From NCBI GenBank assembly GCA_023382535.1, contig JAHDWA010000011.1:94248-158247 (forward strand): DNA of 64,000 nucleotides, in the 5' to 3' direction. The DNA is from Anaerolineae bacterium (GTDB taxonomy: Bacteria; Chloroflexota; Anaerolineae; 4572-78; J111). The stretch's first letter is position 1; each line of letters starts with the position of its first letter. This document shows, piece by piece, positions 34,123 to 42,799 of the stretch. The notes below the pieces were generated by a model. The model was not told where the DNA came from, did not search any database, and saw only the letters and a program-made list of their open reading frames with translations. The translations under genes and the position numbers were made by a program.

Positions 34123-34466
34123 CAGCCGTCAATCAGGCGCTTGCGTAAACGGGCGATTTCAGCTTCCAACTCGGCCTGCCGGGTTTCCACTTCAAGCTGC
34201 AACTGCTCCAGCCGCTCGCGCATATCCAGAATAATCTGCACCCCGGCCAAATTTACACCCAATTCATCGGTCAAGCGGCTGACCTGGCGCAGCCGGTCAA
34301 TATCGGCCGGAGAATAGAGCCGGATGTTGCCTTCGCTCCGTTCCGGGACTACCAGGCCGATATTTTCGTAGTGACGCAGGGTTTGGGGATGCACGCCAAT
34401 CATTTTGGCCGCGACGCTGATGACGTACATCGGTTGGTTGGGCGCGACATCTTGCGGGTCGGGCAT
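34122..34466 (-). CDS. hspR: HspR-like MerR-family regulator
   Basis: Protein of 114 residues with a MerR helix-turn-helix (about 10-80: ISVAAKMIGVHPQTLRHYEN, GNIRLYSPADIDRL) and a C-terminal coiled coil (MRERLEQLQLEVETRQAELE). HspR proteins repress chaperone operons through HAIR boxes and usually follow dnaJ, as here (12-nt gap). Only a half-site, CTTGAGT, was seen upstream of dnaJ at 35478. Confidence 0.85.
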   Translation of the reverse strand: MPDPQDVAPNQPMYVISVAAKMIGVHPQTLRHYENIGLVVPERSEGNIRLYSPADIDRLRQVSRLTDELGVNLAGVQIILDMRERLEQLQLEVETRQAELEAEIARLRKRLIDG

Positions 34467-34478
34467 GCCTTAGCCCCT

Positions 34479-35414
34479 TTACAGGCCGCGCATGTCGGCT
34501 AACTCTTCAAAGAGGGCAATTTCTTCCGAGGTTAAATTTTGCGGCAACTGGACCACAACTTTAGCATACAGGTCGCCTCGCTCATCCGACTGCTTCAACT
34601 GGGGCATACCCTGGCCCTTGAGCCGGAACGTGCGTCCGGATTGTGTTTCGGACGGAATCCGCAGCTTGATTTTGCCCTTAAAAGTGGGCACGGTCGCTTC
34701 GCCGCCCAAGATGGCGGTGTAAAGATCAACCGGCAGTTCGGTATAGAGGTCATCGCCAACCCGTTCAAAAGTAGGGTGGTTAGCCACCTGGATTTCAAGA
34801 TAAAGGTCGCCTTTGGGGCCGCCGCTCACACCTTCAGCCCCCTCGCCGCGCACACGCACTTTGGTACCGGTTTTGGCTCCCTTGGGAATTTTAACCTCGA
34901 TCCGGCGGTCACCGACGCGCAAAACTCGTGAGGCCCCATTAAAAGCTTCTTCGAGCGAAATCTCAACCTTTTGGGTGTAATCCTGTCCCTGGCGCGGCGC
35001 GCTACGAGACTGGCCCATGCTTCCAAAAATAGCCTCAAAGAAATCAGAGAAACCGCCGGCCTGACCAGCTCCGCTACCGCTTAAAATATCGTTCAAATCA
35101 ACGTACCCGCCGCCTCGATTCGCATTCGAAACCCATTCACTCCAATCAAAGCCGCCGCCACCCCCAGCCCGTTGGTAGGCTTGCCAACTGGAGCCAAGAC
35201 GGTCATACTTGGCGCGCTTATCAGGATCGGTTAGCACTTCATTGGCTTCATTGATTTCTTTGAAGCGGTCCTCGGCCACTTTATCATTGGGGTTAACGTC
35301 GGGATGATATTTGCGGGCTAATTTGCGGTAGGCTTTTTTGATATCGTCGGTGCTGGCGTTTTTATCAACGCCCAAAATTTTGTAGTAATCTTTGTAATCC
35401 ATTGAGTAGTTCAT
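34479..35414 (-). CDS. DnaJ-class co-chaperone (CbpA type, no zinc finger)
   Basis: Protein of 311 residues: J domain with HPD at 37-39, a Gly/Phe-rich region containing [15 protein letters not shown], and C-terminal substrate-binding domains (about 145-300) with [18 protein letters not shown] and the [18 protein letters not shown] strand. The CxxCxGxG zinc repeats of class I DnaJ are absent. It heads the dnaJ-hspR-murJ operon; dnaK and grpE are not in the window. A start four codons inside ([11 protein letters not shown]) is also possible. Confidence 0.92.
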   Translation of the reverse strand: MNYSMDYKDYYKILGVDKNASTDDIKKAYRKLARKYHPDVNPNDKVAEDRFKEINEANEVLTDPDKRAKYDRLGSSWQAYQRAGGGGGFDWSEWVSNANRGGGYVDLNDILSGSGAGQAGGFSDFFEAIFGSMGQSRSAPRQGQDYTQKVEISLEEAFNGASRVLRVGDRRIEVKIPKGAKTGTKVRVRGEGAEGVSGGPKGDLYLEIQVANHPTFERVGDDLYTELPVDLYTAILGGEATVPTFKGKIKLRIPSETQSGRTFRLKGQGMPQLKQSDERGDLYAKVVVQLPQNLTSEEIALFEELADMRGL

Positions 35415-35614
35415 TCCTTATTCCTTTGAAAAATAGTTTTGACGATTCTCTTCCAAAGGCAGGCCAGTTACAATAATCTTGAGTCTCTTCTTATAAAGTT
35501 TATTGAGGTAAACTCTAACAATCTGTCCGAGCCCACGAATTATATCAATTACCTTCATTTGGGCAAACATAGCAGGAATATTTGTCTGGGCTGAACAAAG
35601 GCTCGCCGAACCAA
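35415..35614. other. dnaJ upstream region
   Basis: The 300-nt gap between dnaJ and the LysM gene holds no open frame of interest. It contains a HAIR-like half-site, CTTGAGT (35478-35484), A/T-rich DNA that may hold the dnaJ promoter, and the LysM terminator at its far end. Confidence 0.4.
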
Positions 35615-35615
35615 C

Positions 35616-35650
35616 AAAAAAGCCTCACCTTCTACAGGTCAGGCTTTTTT
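35616..35650. terminator. Bidirectional intrinsic terminator after the LysM gene
   Basis: AAAAAAGCCT (35616-35625) pairs with AGGCTTTTTT (35641-35650), with a further ACCT/AGGT helix inside. T-runs exist on both strands. It should end the minus-strand LysM transcript. Confidence 0.85.
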
Positions 35651-35714
35651 ATCAATACAGTTTAAGGTTTACTTATGAGTTGAACGACCTCAAACAGAGT
35701 TCTTAACCTTATTT

Positions 35715-36296
35715 TTAGTAGCAGTTGTAGTTGTAACCGCAGGTATAGCTGTAGCGCTGGTAATCGTGGTAATAACCATCGTAGTAATAGCCGGTGTAAT
35801 CATAGCCGTAGCCTTGCTGATAACAGTTATTGCCGCAACCATGCTTTCCGTATCCCTGCTGGTAACAGTTGTTACCACAACCTTGATTTCCATATCCTTG
35901 CTGGTAGCAGTTGTTCCCACAGCCGCCATGCCATTTGACGGGCTGCTGGTAGCAATTGTTATAGCACCCGCTGGGCTGGGGTCGAGGCTTAGGGCGCGGT
36001 TGCCAGCCCCCGCAGTTCTCGCAGTAACTACCCGCTGGAATATACAGAACCTGTCCGGCATAAATGTGATCGGGATTGGGCAAACCATTGGCGCGGGCAA
36101 TTTCGTAAGGGTCTACCCCAAATCTCCGGCAAATGGCATACAATGTGTCGCCATATTGAACCTTATAGTAGAAACCACTACCCCAACCACCACCGCCGTA
36201 GCCCGATTGCGCTTTGCTCTCAGGGGCTATAGCTAACTGCAATAACACTAAAGCAAGAACAACTGCCAGCGCCTTAAAAATGAGACCTCTGGTCAT
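35715..36296 (-). CDS. Secreted LysM protein with Cys/Asn/Tyr-rich repeats
   Basis: Protein of 193 residues with a signal peptide (about 1-30, ending SKAQ) and one LysM domain (about 45-93: YGDTLYAICRRFGVDPYEIA, HIYAGQVLYIPAG) for binding peptidoglycan or chitin-like glycans. The C-terminal part has three CGNNCYQQGYG repeats and a Tyr/Asp-rich tail. Each repeat carries a CxxxC pair, so disulfide or metal cross-linking in the wall is plausible. AGGAGG fixes the ATG. A possible operator-controlled promoter lies near 36488-36515. Confidence 0.85.
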   Translation of the reverse strand: MTRGLIFKALAVVLALVLLQLAIAPESKAQSGYGGGGWGSGFYYKVQYGDTLYAICRRFGVDPYEIARANGLPNPDHIYAGQVLYIPAGSYCENCGGWQPRPKPRPQPSGCYNNCYQQPVKWHGGCGNNCYQQGYGNQGCGNNCYQQGYGKHGCGNNCYQQGYGYDYTGYYYDGYYHDYQRYSYTCGYNYNCY

Positions 36297-36670
36297 TTTT
36301 CCTCCTATGGAAATAAAATTTTGCTTCCGTATCCCTTATTCAAAATTGAATTATATTCTAGTTCAGGCACTTTTTTGCTCACTTAACGAACAAAAAAGAT
36401 TGGAGGATTATTGATTCTCTAACTGCACCTCCTCTTCTATGGTCTTCGGTCATCCCCATGCCCGGCGGCCATCATGTTCTGGTTGGCATAGTAGTCTCTC
36501 ACCTTACTATGTCAACTGTTTATGGTAAGATTTTATGTTAAAATCATTATAATGACTCTTCAATTATCTGACAAGACTTAGTAGACATAATAATTTAAAA
36601 TAAGTCGTCATAAAGTGAGCAACTCTAAAAATTCGGTACTATTTGCCTATTTTATCAGTGATTTTTAACC
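36297..36670. other. Long A/T-rich intergenic region upstream of the LysM gene
   Basis: No convincing gene is present between the LysM start and the DUF2877 3' end. Visible elements are a TTTTTTGCTC / GAACAAAAAA hairpin (36371-36396), GGAGG...CCTCC pairing in the putative leader, a minus-strand promoter with an operator-like repeat (36487-36515), and a GATTTTA/TAAAATC hairpin near 36529. The base composition is clearly more A/T-rich than the flanking genes. Confidence 0.5.
36487..36515 (-). promoter_or_regulatory. Minus-strand promoter overlapped by an inverted repeat
   Basis: On minus, TTGACA (36515-36510) and TACTAT (36493-36488) are spaced by 16 nt. CATAGTA and TACTATG form a perfect 7-bp inverted repeat with an 11-nt spacer that fills the -35/-10 interval. 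A repressor bound there would block transcription toward the LysM gene through a leader of about 180 nt. Confidence 0.5.
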
Positions 36671-36702
36671 AAAAAAGAAACCCGGCGCGAACGCCGGGTT
36701 TC
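36671..36702 (-). terminator. Intrinsic terminator after the DUF2877 gene
   Basis: GAAACCCGGCG (36677-36687), a CGAA tetraloop and CGCCGGGTTTC (36692-36702) form a perfect 11-bp stem. The minus strand continues into six T. Confidence 0.85.
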
Positions 36703-36820
36703 CAAAAAGGAGGAGAAGATGAACATGCCTTATGGCTTAAGTTAAAGACTGCCTAAACACTTAAAATATATCATAGGATTTATGTAGCTACCTAACGTTA
36801 ACTCTACGGGATTCATACGC

Positions 36821-37663
36821 TTAATTCTGGTCAAATGAGCCGCTTCCCTGGAGGGTTGTCGTGAACCCAGCCAGGGCATCCCGCCCCGACGATGCTCCAA
36901 ACTGAGCCACCTCTTCTACTGCCCGGCGAAATGCCTCGACTTCTCCGGTACAGAGAGCTTGAGCCAGCGCATGCCAGGGTTCGATAAATTCCCCTTGAGC
37001 CGCAGCCCTCAAAAAAGCGGCGCTCAGCCCGGTTGTACGAGGAGCAGCTATATCTGCCAATTTAGGCAGCAAGTTATGTTTTCCTGTCAGCCATAACGCA
37101 GCCATGACACCTACCAAAAAATCGTCACCGGCAGGGGTCAGACCACTGCCTAATCCGGCCAATTGACCGGTTGCTGCGGCTATCTCTTTATCCGTTTCAC
37201 TGCTCTCAGGTTGAGTAATGGCCCGATTTAACCGAACTGCTGCTTCAGACAGCCGCCGGCTGGCAGCCAGGCCGACCTCCGCAGCATTGGGCCAGTGGGT
37301 ATAAGGTTGGATGAGGCTGGCAATAGCTGGGTTGAGGGACAAAGGCTGGGTGGGATAAACCAACCGAGGTTCCCAAATTTGGGCGGCCTTTAGATCAATG
37401 TACCAGGAACCGACGACCAAACGATCGGGGTCGGCTGTAACACTATCGCCGATGGAGAACGACTCAAAACAGCCCAGTTGCCCGGCAAACATAATTGAAA
37501 AAGGGCCGTTTCCGACCTCCGGCAGCGTCAAAGCGATAATTCTGCCGTCTGCATCCAATAAATTACAGGCCCGCTCAAACCGGCCCAAGACCCGACCGGC
37601 AAAAGGTCGGCGCTTTAGTTCTTCAATTAAGGAGCGGGAAATAGACAGGGCAGTTACGATCAT
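36821..37663 (-). CDS. DUF2877 family protein
   Basis: Protein of 280 residues with the DUF2877 hallmark GLGSGLTPAGDDFLVGVMAA (about 190-210) and a preceding NRAITQPESSETDKEI helix. Related proteins often sit near carboxylate or nucleobase catabolism genes, but no such genes are nearby here. A longer frame to 37831 has a Pro/Arg-rich N terminus that overlaps the upstream gene, so the internal ATG at 37663 is preferred; the ribosome site is weak. It follows the DUF3048 gene by about 34 nt and may be co-transcribed. Confidence 0.7.
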   Translation of the reverse strand: MIVTALSISRSLIEELKRRPFAGRVLGRFERACNLLDADGRIIALTLPEVGNGPFSIMFAGQLGCFESFSIGDSVTADPDRLVVGSWYIDLKAAQIWEPRLVYPTQPLSLNPAIASLIQPYTHWPNAAEVGLAASRRLSEAAVRLNRAITQPESSETDKEIAAATGQLAGLGSGLTPAGDDFLVGVMAALWLTGKHNLLPKLADIAAPRTTGLSAAFLRAAAQGEFIEPWHALAQALCTGEVEAFRRAVEEVAQFGASSGRDALAGFTTTLQGSGSFDQN

Positions 37664-37697
37664 AACGGCGATAACAAAGCATAAGCCGTCAACCCGT

Positions 37698-39050
37698 TTA
37701 CTGGAAGGCAGTGGGCGTGGCGGCGGGCCTGGCGCCGATGGGGGTGGGCGTGAGGGTGGGCGTCGCCTCTGGTTCCTCTGTCGCCTCGGCCTCCGGCTGG
37801 CTGCTGCCGCTCGCTTTACCCCTGGCATCACTAAGCCGAGCGTGGGCTACGCCGTCAATCTCGATTTCAAAATCCAGCGGCACCACTTCAACCCAGGTAT
37901 TGCCCGGTTTAAGAGGCATGGGCCGGCCATCGTTGAAAATAAAGTTGGGCGTTTCGCGGCCGTTGGTTTCCCAGTTGCCTTTCAGAATTTTGCCATCTCG
38001 CAGCAGCCAGGCCGTGCCCAATCCATTGATATTAATCCGGATCGAGGTCGCGCCGTTGCTGTCCTCGACAATGTCCGTCTCCTGGTGCTCGGCAAAATAA
38101 ATAATAACGTTGGTAGCCGAAAGCTGTTTGCCGTCGAAATCCTCCATTGGCTCACCTGTTTTCCAGCGGAGATAATTACCGCTGGCCGGGTCGTACTGCC
38201 ACCTGACCTCGCTGGTTTGCTGGGGGTAGGGGATGATAGCCTCTTTGGCATTGCCAACCGCCTCCCGGGGCAGGTCGTTAAACTCCGGCTTGGGGTCAAA
38301 AACAAAGCCGCGCAGTTTTACATCAGCTTCCAGGTCCTCATTCTGCATGTACTCGCGGGCGGTTGCGGCATCAAAGGCCAGGCGCGTCTGCCAGCCTTCG
38401 TTTTCACGATAAAAATAGGGCTGCGGGCTAAAAAATTCGTCCAGATTAACCAGGTCGGACTGCGACAGCTCCCAGCGCACCTCGTCCGAACCGCCGGAGT
38501 TGGCCAATGCCCCCTGATACTGGGGCACCAGTTGCAGGTTAATCAGCCGGGCCGAACGAATGGGCGCAATCATCTCCGGGTCCTGGCTCAAGAAGATGCC
38601 GGTAAAGCGGGTCACCCACCACTCGACAATTTCCTCATAGACAATATCAGCTTTTTCCAGGGCGACCTGCTGGATCCCCGGATCATTGCCGATGCGGACC
38701 ATAATCGGCCGGCGCTTGAGCAGGGCCAGGTCGTCTATCTGGAGGCCGGTCAGCGGGTTAATATCGGGCGGGCGATTGGCAGGCGATGTCTGGTCAGCGC
38801 TGACCGTAGTTGCCGCCACCGCCGTGCTGACCCCCATCGCCGCCGTGGGGGAAGGCGCTTTGGTCGCCGGGGTGGTCGGGGTTAAGGTAGCCGTGGGCGC
38901 TTCGGTGGCAAAAACAACCACTTCCAATTGCGGGGTGGCTGTAGACACAACAACGGGCAGTTCGCTCGAGCAGGCGGTCAAGGCCAACAGAATCAAACTC
39001 AGCGATAGTAGCATTGTAGACCAAACAGCGCGTGTTGATAAACGGCGCAT
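37698..39050 (-). CDS. DUF3048 (YerB-like) lipoprotein
   Basis: Predicted lipoprotein of 450 residues with lipobox LTAC (Cys27). A Thr/Pro/Ala-rich linker (about 30-85) is followed by the two DUF3048 domains (about 88-410: RRPIMVRIGNDPGIQQVALE, FSPQPYFYRENEGWQTRL, SEVRWQYDPASGNYLRWKTG) and a Pro/Thr-rich tail. Function of the family is unknown; it is common in Gram-positive-type envelopes and Chloroflexota. GGAGGAGT just before the ATG at 39050 fixes the start. Confidence 0.88.
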   Translation of the reverse strand: MRRLSTRAVWSTMLLSLSLILLALTACSSELPVVVSTATPQLEVVVFATEAPTATLTPTTPATKAPSPTAAMGVSTAVAATTVSADQTSPANRPPDINPLTGLQIDDLALLKRRPIMVRIGNDPGIQQVALEKADIVYEEIVEWWVTRFTGIFLSQDPEMIAPIRSARLINLQLVPQYQGALANSGGSDEVRWELSQSDLVNLDEFFSPQPYFYRENEGWQTRLAFDAATAREYMQNEDLEADVKLRGFVFDPKPEFNDLPREAVGNAKEAIIPYPQQTSEVRWQYDPASGNYLRWKTGEPMEDFDGKQLSATNVIIYFAEHQETDIVEDSNGATSIRININGLGTAWLLRDGKILKGNWETNGRETPNFIFNDGRPMPLKPGNTWVEVVPLDFEIEIDGVAHARLSDARGKASGSSQPEAEATEEPEATPTLTPTPIGARPAATPTAFQ

Positions 39051-39197
39051 GACTCCTCCTTGGGTTGGCAAACTTTGGGCGGGTAACGGCGATTATTATA
39101 ACACTATCCTAACCTGTCAGCAACCAATTTCCTGTTTCGCTACGGCTTGACAACGGCTAACTTTGCTCTATGATTAGCGGCGAAAAAGGAGCAGATC

Positions 39198-40121
39198 ATG
39201 GTAGATACTATCTTCAGTTCAAAAACCAAAGAAGTCGTTATTGGCGCAGGACGCCCTTTTGTGATCATTGGCGAGCGGATCAACCCAACCGGGCGCAAAT
39301 TGCTGGCCGCCGAGATGGCCGCCGGCAACTACGAACGGGTCCGCAGTGACGCTATTGCCCAGGTCGAGGCCGGGGCGCACATGCTCGACGTGAACGCCGG
39401 GATTCCCCTGGCCGATGAGCCGGCCATTCTGGCCGAGGCCATTCAACTGGTCCAGTCGGTGGTAGACGTGCCCATTTCCATCGACTCTTCCATCATCGAG
39501 GCGCTGGAGCGGGGACTGTCCGTAGTGCAGGGCAAGCCGCTGCTCAACTCCATTACCGGCGAGGATGAGCGGCTGGAGCGACTGCTGCCGCTGGTCAAAA
39601 AATATGGCTGCGCCTTCATCGGCATCAGCAACGACGAAACCGGCATCAGCGAGGACCCCGACGAACGCTTCGCCGTGGCCAAGAAGATTGTCGAGCGGGC
39701 CATGGATTACGGCATTCCCAAGGCCGACGTGCTGATTGACCCGCTGGTCATGCCCATCGGAGCGATGGCCAGCGCTGGCCGTTCCGTCTTCCGCATTCTC
39801 AATCGCTGCCGGGATGAGTTGGGGGTGAACACCTGCTGCGGCGCGTCGAATGTCTCCTTTGGCCTGCCTAACCGCCCGGCTCTCAACGGCACATTCCTGG
39901 CCATGGCCATTTCCAACGGGCTGACCAGCGCCATCACCAACCCCATCGAGCATGAAATCAAGCGGGGCATCCAGGCCGCCGACGTTTTTATGGGCCACGA
40001 CCAGAACTGCCTCACCTGGATCCAGGCTAATCGCCAGACCACCGCGCCCGGCGACGCCACTGCCGCCAATCCCGCCGATCAGCGCCGCGAACGCCGCGAA
40101 CGCCGGCCGAGAAGAGAGTAA
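39198..40121 (+). CDS. Methyltetrahydrofolate methyltransferase-like (pterin-binding) protein
   Basis: TIM-barrel protein of 307 residues similar to AcsE/MeTr and the pterin domain of MetH. It has IIGERINPTGRK, MLDVNAGIPL, ISIDSS, NSITGE, FIGISNDETG, DPLVMPIGA and NVSFGLPNR, which covers the methyltetrahydrofolate site. The family moves a methyl group from methyl-THF to a corrinoid protein. No corrinoid protein, acetyl-CoA synthase or demethylase gene is adjacent, so its partner is unknown. The tail beyond residue about 280 is basic and unstructured (RRERRERRPRRE). Confidence 0.85.
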   Translation: MVDTIFSSKTKEVVIGAGRPFVIIGERINPTGRKLLAAEMAAGNYERVRSDAIAQVEAGAHMLDVNAGIPLADEPAILAEAIQLVQSVVDVPISIDSSIIEALERGLSVVQGKPLLNSITGEDERLERLLPLVKKYGCAFIGISNDETGISEDPDERFAVAKKIVERAMDYGIPKADVLIDPLVMPIGAMASAGRSVFRILNRCRDELGVNTCCGASNVSFGLPNRPALNGTFLAMAISNGLTSAITNPIEHEIKRGIQAADVFMGHDQNCLTWIQANRQTTAPGDATAANPADQRRERRERRPRRE

Positions 40122-40132
40122 AGATATGAAGG

Positions 40133-40207
40133 GAGGAAACTAAGAAACTCATAGGAACTGAAGGGAACTCAAAAGAGTTACTTTAGTTCCTTCAGTTCCC
40201 TTATTTT
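40133..40207. repeat. Intergenic hairpin of GGAACTGAAG words
   Basis: The left arm repeats AACTCATAGG AACTGAAGGG AACTCAAAAG with a period of about 10. The right arm has AGTTCCTTC AGTTCCC. GGAACTGAAGGGAACT and AGTTCCTTCAGTTCC can pair. A shorter relative of the same word lies at 53977. It sits directly before the gene at 40211, leaving no room for a ribosome site. Confidence 0.65.
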
Positions 40208-40210
40208 TCT

Positions 40211-40705
40211 ATGGAAAAATCACAAAACCCAACCCAGCCCAAAAATGAAGGCGTGTTGTCCGACATTGCCTACGCTGCCGGCATCATTTTAGCGATTTCT
40301 TATCCCGTGCTGGCCATTTCAACCGGGGCGCGGGCAATTTTTCAGCTTTTTTTCAAAGCGGATGTCATCTATTACCTGCCTCCGGCGCTGAGCGCCGTCG
40401 CCGCCGGGTGTTACCTGGGGGCGACAATTGGTTTTGCGGTGCGTCGTAAGTGGGCCTGGTGGGTTTCGGTGGGGCTGCTGGGCTTCGAAACTTTCCTGAC
40501 CTTCGTCGTCGGCACGCTCAGCTTCATCTACCCTGATCTCATCGGCCGCACCGTCTGGCGGCACTTTGGCGCGGATTACGGCTACTTTCCCCTGTTCCAG
40601 CCGATTTTGGGCTTGATCTGGCTGTTCAGCCCACCGGTGCTGCGGGCGTATGGAATTGCACGGGGAAAGCGGGAGGAGAAATCGGCCACGAATTTCACGA
40701 ATTGA
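40211..40705 (+). CDS. Four-helix membrane protein, unknown function
   Basis: Protein of 164 residues with four predicted helices (about 15-40, 55-80, 85-115 and 125-155) and polar ends. No catalytic motif is visible. It lacks a Shine-Dalgarno sequence because the dispersed hairpin ends at the start codon, so a leaderless or hairpin-modified start is possible. Family not recognised. Confidence 0.6.
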   Translation: MEKSQNPTQPKNEGVLSDIAYAAGIILAISYPVLAISTGARAIFQLFFKADVIYYLPPALSAVAAGCYLGATIGFAVRRKWAWWVSVGLLGFETFLTFVVGTLSFIYPDLIGRTVWRHFGADYGYFPLFQPILGLIWLFSPPVLRAYGIARGKREEKSATNFTN

Positions 40706-40752
40706 CTCGATTGAGCTAAACTCCTTTGTAAAAATTCGTGTTATTCATAACA
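40685..40752. repeat. Intergenic hairpin of CACGAATTT words
   Basis: CACGAATTT CACGAATTG on the left and AAAATTCGTGTTATTCATAA on the right form an imperfect inverted repeat between the membrane protein (its last codons overlap the left arm) and the TPR gene. CACGAATT-word hairpins recur in many environmental genomes. Confidence 0.6.
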
Positions 40753-40769
40753 GAAACTTGAGATAACCC

Positions 40770-41345
40770 ATGCCGAAATCAAAGCATACCCGTAAAAACA
40801 AACGTAGAGACAGGGTCGGGCCGCCGCCAAAAAGGCGTAGCCTGGCAGGAGTCCAACTCCGCACTTTTGAAATTAGGGATGAGATTGACGAAACCTACTT
40901 GCCGGGCATTCCTGATGAACTCGGCAAGGCAACCATTATGGTGCGCGAGGGTCGCATCGAGGAAGCTAAAGCTGCTTTTGAAAGCATCATCGAGCGTGAA
41001 CCCCGCGCCAGAGAAGCCTATCTAAACCTGGCCGTGGCTCATGCGCTGCTGGGCGATGAGACCACCGCCGAAGCCCTGATCTGCCAGACGTTGGAGAAAT
41101 TCCCGAACTACATCATGCCCCGGCTCAACCTGGCCAAACTGCACCTGCGCCGGGGCCAGATTGAAGAAGCCAAAGAGCTGTTATTACCCCTCGATCAGGT
41201 GCAAAAATTCACCTCGGTTGAGTTTCAAACCTATGCCCTCACCTGGAGTGATGTCCTCAAGGCCGAGGGGGATCCCGCCGCCGCGCAGTCATGGGCGAAT
41301 ATGCTTTATGACCTCATGGCGAAAAACCCTGAGATGTTCAGGTGA
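40770..41345 (+). CDS. Tetratricopeptide-repeat protein
   Basis: Soluble protein of 191 residues. A basic N terminus (PKSKHTRKNKRRDRVGPPPK) is followed by at least three TPR-like helical pairs (about 50-150: AKAAFESIIEREPRAREAYL, AHALLGDETTAEALI, NLAKLHLRRGQIEEAKELL). It should mediate protein contacts; the partner is unknown. It converges on the beta-propeller lipoprotein with a 94-nt gap. Confidence 0.75.
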   Translation: MPKSKHTRKNKRRDRVGPPPKRRSLAGVQLRTFEIRDEIDETYLPGIPDELGKATIMVREGRIEEAKAAFESIIEREPRAREAYLNLAVAHALLGDETTAEALICQTLEKFPNYIMPRLNLAKLHLRRGQIEEAKELLLPLDQVQKFTSVEFQTYALTWSDVLKAEGDPAAAQSWANMLYDLMAKNPEMFR

Positions 41346-41439
41346 GACGTTTGAGCGGAAGACCGCCATGCCCCAAACTTATTATCTCCCCAATATCCGC
41401 ACCCTTGATGCTCTTGAACAGCGCGTTCCCTGATCGCCC

Positions 41440-42762
41440 CTACGGCCCCCAGGTAATCCGCTCGTTGGTCCAAGCCCGGTCATCCTTACCCCAGGGACTG
41501 GGATTGGTGTTGATTTTGGACAGGTTGACCACCTCTTGAGGCGTCCCGCCTGAGACTGGCACGACCCAAATCCCCCAGTGCTCATCCCGATCCGAGACAA
41601 AGGCAACCCAGGCCCCGTCGGGAGAGACGGTCGGCAGGCCGTCTTGCGTCTCCGGGCTGTTTGACAGGTTGAGCAGGCCGGTTCCATCCAGGCTGATCGC
41701 GTGAGCTTCCCAGTTCTGAGCCAGGCTGGCTGCCGTGAAAAAGAGCTGGTGGCCGTGGGTGTCGCTGGGGCGGGCGTCACTGCCGGCAATGAGGCGCTGC
41801 GGTTCGGCATCGCCGGCCGGTTCACGGGGCGTGGCCCCTGCGCTGACCAGGTAAATCCCCTGCTGCCCCTGCTGGTTGTTGAGATAGGCAATGCGATAAT
41901 CCGCCGTCCAGACCGGGTAATCGCCGGGGACGAGTTTGCTTTTGCCGCCCGTATCCCGGCAGCTCTCGCTGTTTTCTTCTAGCGGCCGGAGCACCGAACA
42001 GGGGATAAACAGGTAGGTCAGATATTGCTGGGTCATGGGATCGGTCAGCATTTGGGGATTAACAAAAACGTAGCGATCGCCTTCGGGACTCCAGAAGGGC
42101 AGCCGGTCTTCCGGGGCATCGCTGACTAAGCCCAGCCAGGTATTGTTGGCATCAAGCCGGCCCAAATTTTCACCGTTGGGACTGTTTTCGTTGTTGACCA
42201 GCAGTTGGCCGGTATGGGAGAAGTTGGGCTGGCGGGCGCGGGGCAGAACCCGGAACGGCTCACCTTTTGGCAATTCGACCATCCAGATGTCGTACTGCCC
42301 CAGGCCATCGTCAATCGGAAAGGCGATCCGACCGGAAAGCGGCGGCGGCGTAGGGGGCAGCGGCGTAACTGTGGGTGGGGCCGGCGTAGGTGTGGCGATG
42401 GGCGAGGGGGTGATGCTTGGCTGAGTCACCTGGTCGCTGGCAATGCTGGCCTCACCTTGGAGTGAGGGTGTGGCGATGGGTGAGTTCTGATCCGGGGCCG
42501 GCGTTGGCGAGGGCGATGGGGAAGGCGTGGCAGTCGGGGTGAGGGTTTCCGTCGGAGTGGACGTCGCCAGGTAAGCCGGGGTTACCGATACCAGCGCGGC
42601 TACCTGCGCGGTTGGGGTAATGGTAGTAAATCTGGCAACTTGGACAGTGAGGGTGGGGCTGGGGGTTGGACTCTCGGCAGCTAAACCGCTTAAGCGGCAG
42701 GCCATTGCAACAATGGCTAATCCTGAATAAACAGCAAAAATTATAAGATTTTTTCGACTCAA
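41440..42762 (-). CDS. TolB-like beta-propeller lipoprotein
   Basis: Predicted lipoprotein of 440 residues with a TTG start, signal helix and lipobox VAMAC (Cys22). A long Pro/Thr/Ser linker (about 28-145) leads to a beta-propeller of PD40/TolB-type repeats (about 150-435), with recurring patterns such as GRIAFPIDDGLGQYDIWMV, FWSPEGDRYVFVN and TVSPDGAWVAFVSDRDEHWG. Probably an outside binding scaffold. The start is uncertain because the ribosome site is poorly spaced. Confidence 0.75.
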   Translation of the reverse strand: MSRKNLIIFAVYSGLAIVAMACRLSGLAAESPTPSPTLTVQVARFTTITPTAQVAALVSVTPAYLATSTPTETLTPTATPSPSPSPTPAPDQNSPIATPSLQGEASIASDQVTQPSITPSPIATPTPAPPTVTPLPPTPPPLSGRIAFPIDDGLGQYDIWMVELPKGEPFRVLPRARQPNFSHTGQLLVNNENSPNGENLGRLDANNTWLGLVSDAPEDRLPFWSPEGDRYVFVNPQMLTDPMTQQYLTYLFIPCSVLRPLEENSESCRDTGGKSKLVPGDYPVWTADYRIAYLNNQQGQQGIYLVSAGATPREPAGDAEPQRLIAGSDARPSDTHGHQLFFTAASLAQNWEAHAISLDGTGLLNLSNSPETQDGLPTVSPDGAWVAFVSDRDEHWGIWVVPVSGGTPQEVVNLSKINTNPSPWGKDDRAWTNERITWGP

Positions 42763-42799
42763 ATTCCTAACCCAGACAAGGGGTAGATTGTTATACGTT

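Noticed and set aside
35478..35484. HAIR box for HspR before dnaJ
   Set aside because: Only one half-site (CTTGAGT) is present at normal spacing; a proper inverted partner was not found.
37664..37831. Pro/Arg-rich N-terminal extension of the DUF2877 protein
   Set aside because: It overlaps the end of the DUF3048 gene in another frame and has shadow-like composition.
37398..38885. A 495-residue open frame on plus opposite the DUF2877 and DUF3048 genes
   Set aside because: Both minus-strand genes have recognisable domains and one has a lipobox and a strong ribosome site; the plus frame is a shadow.
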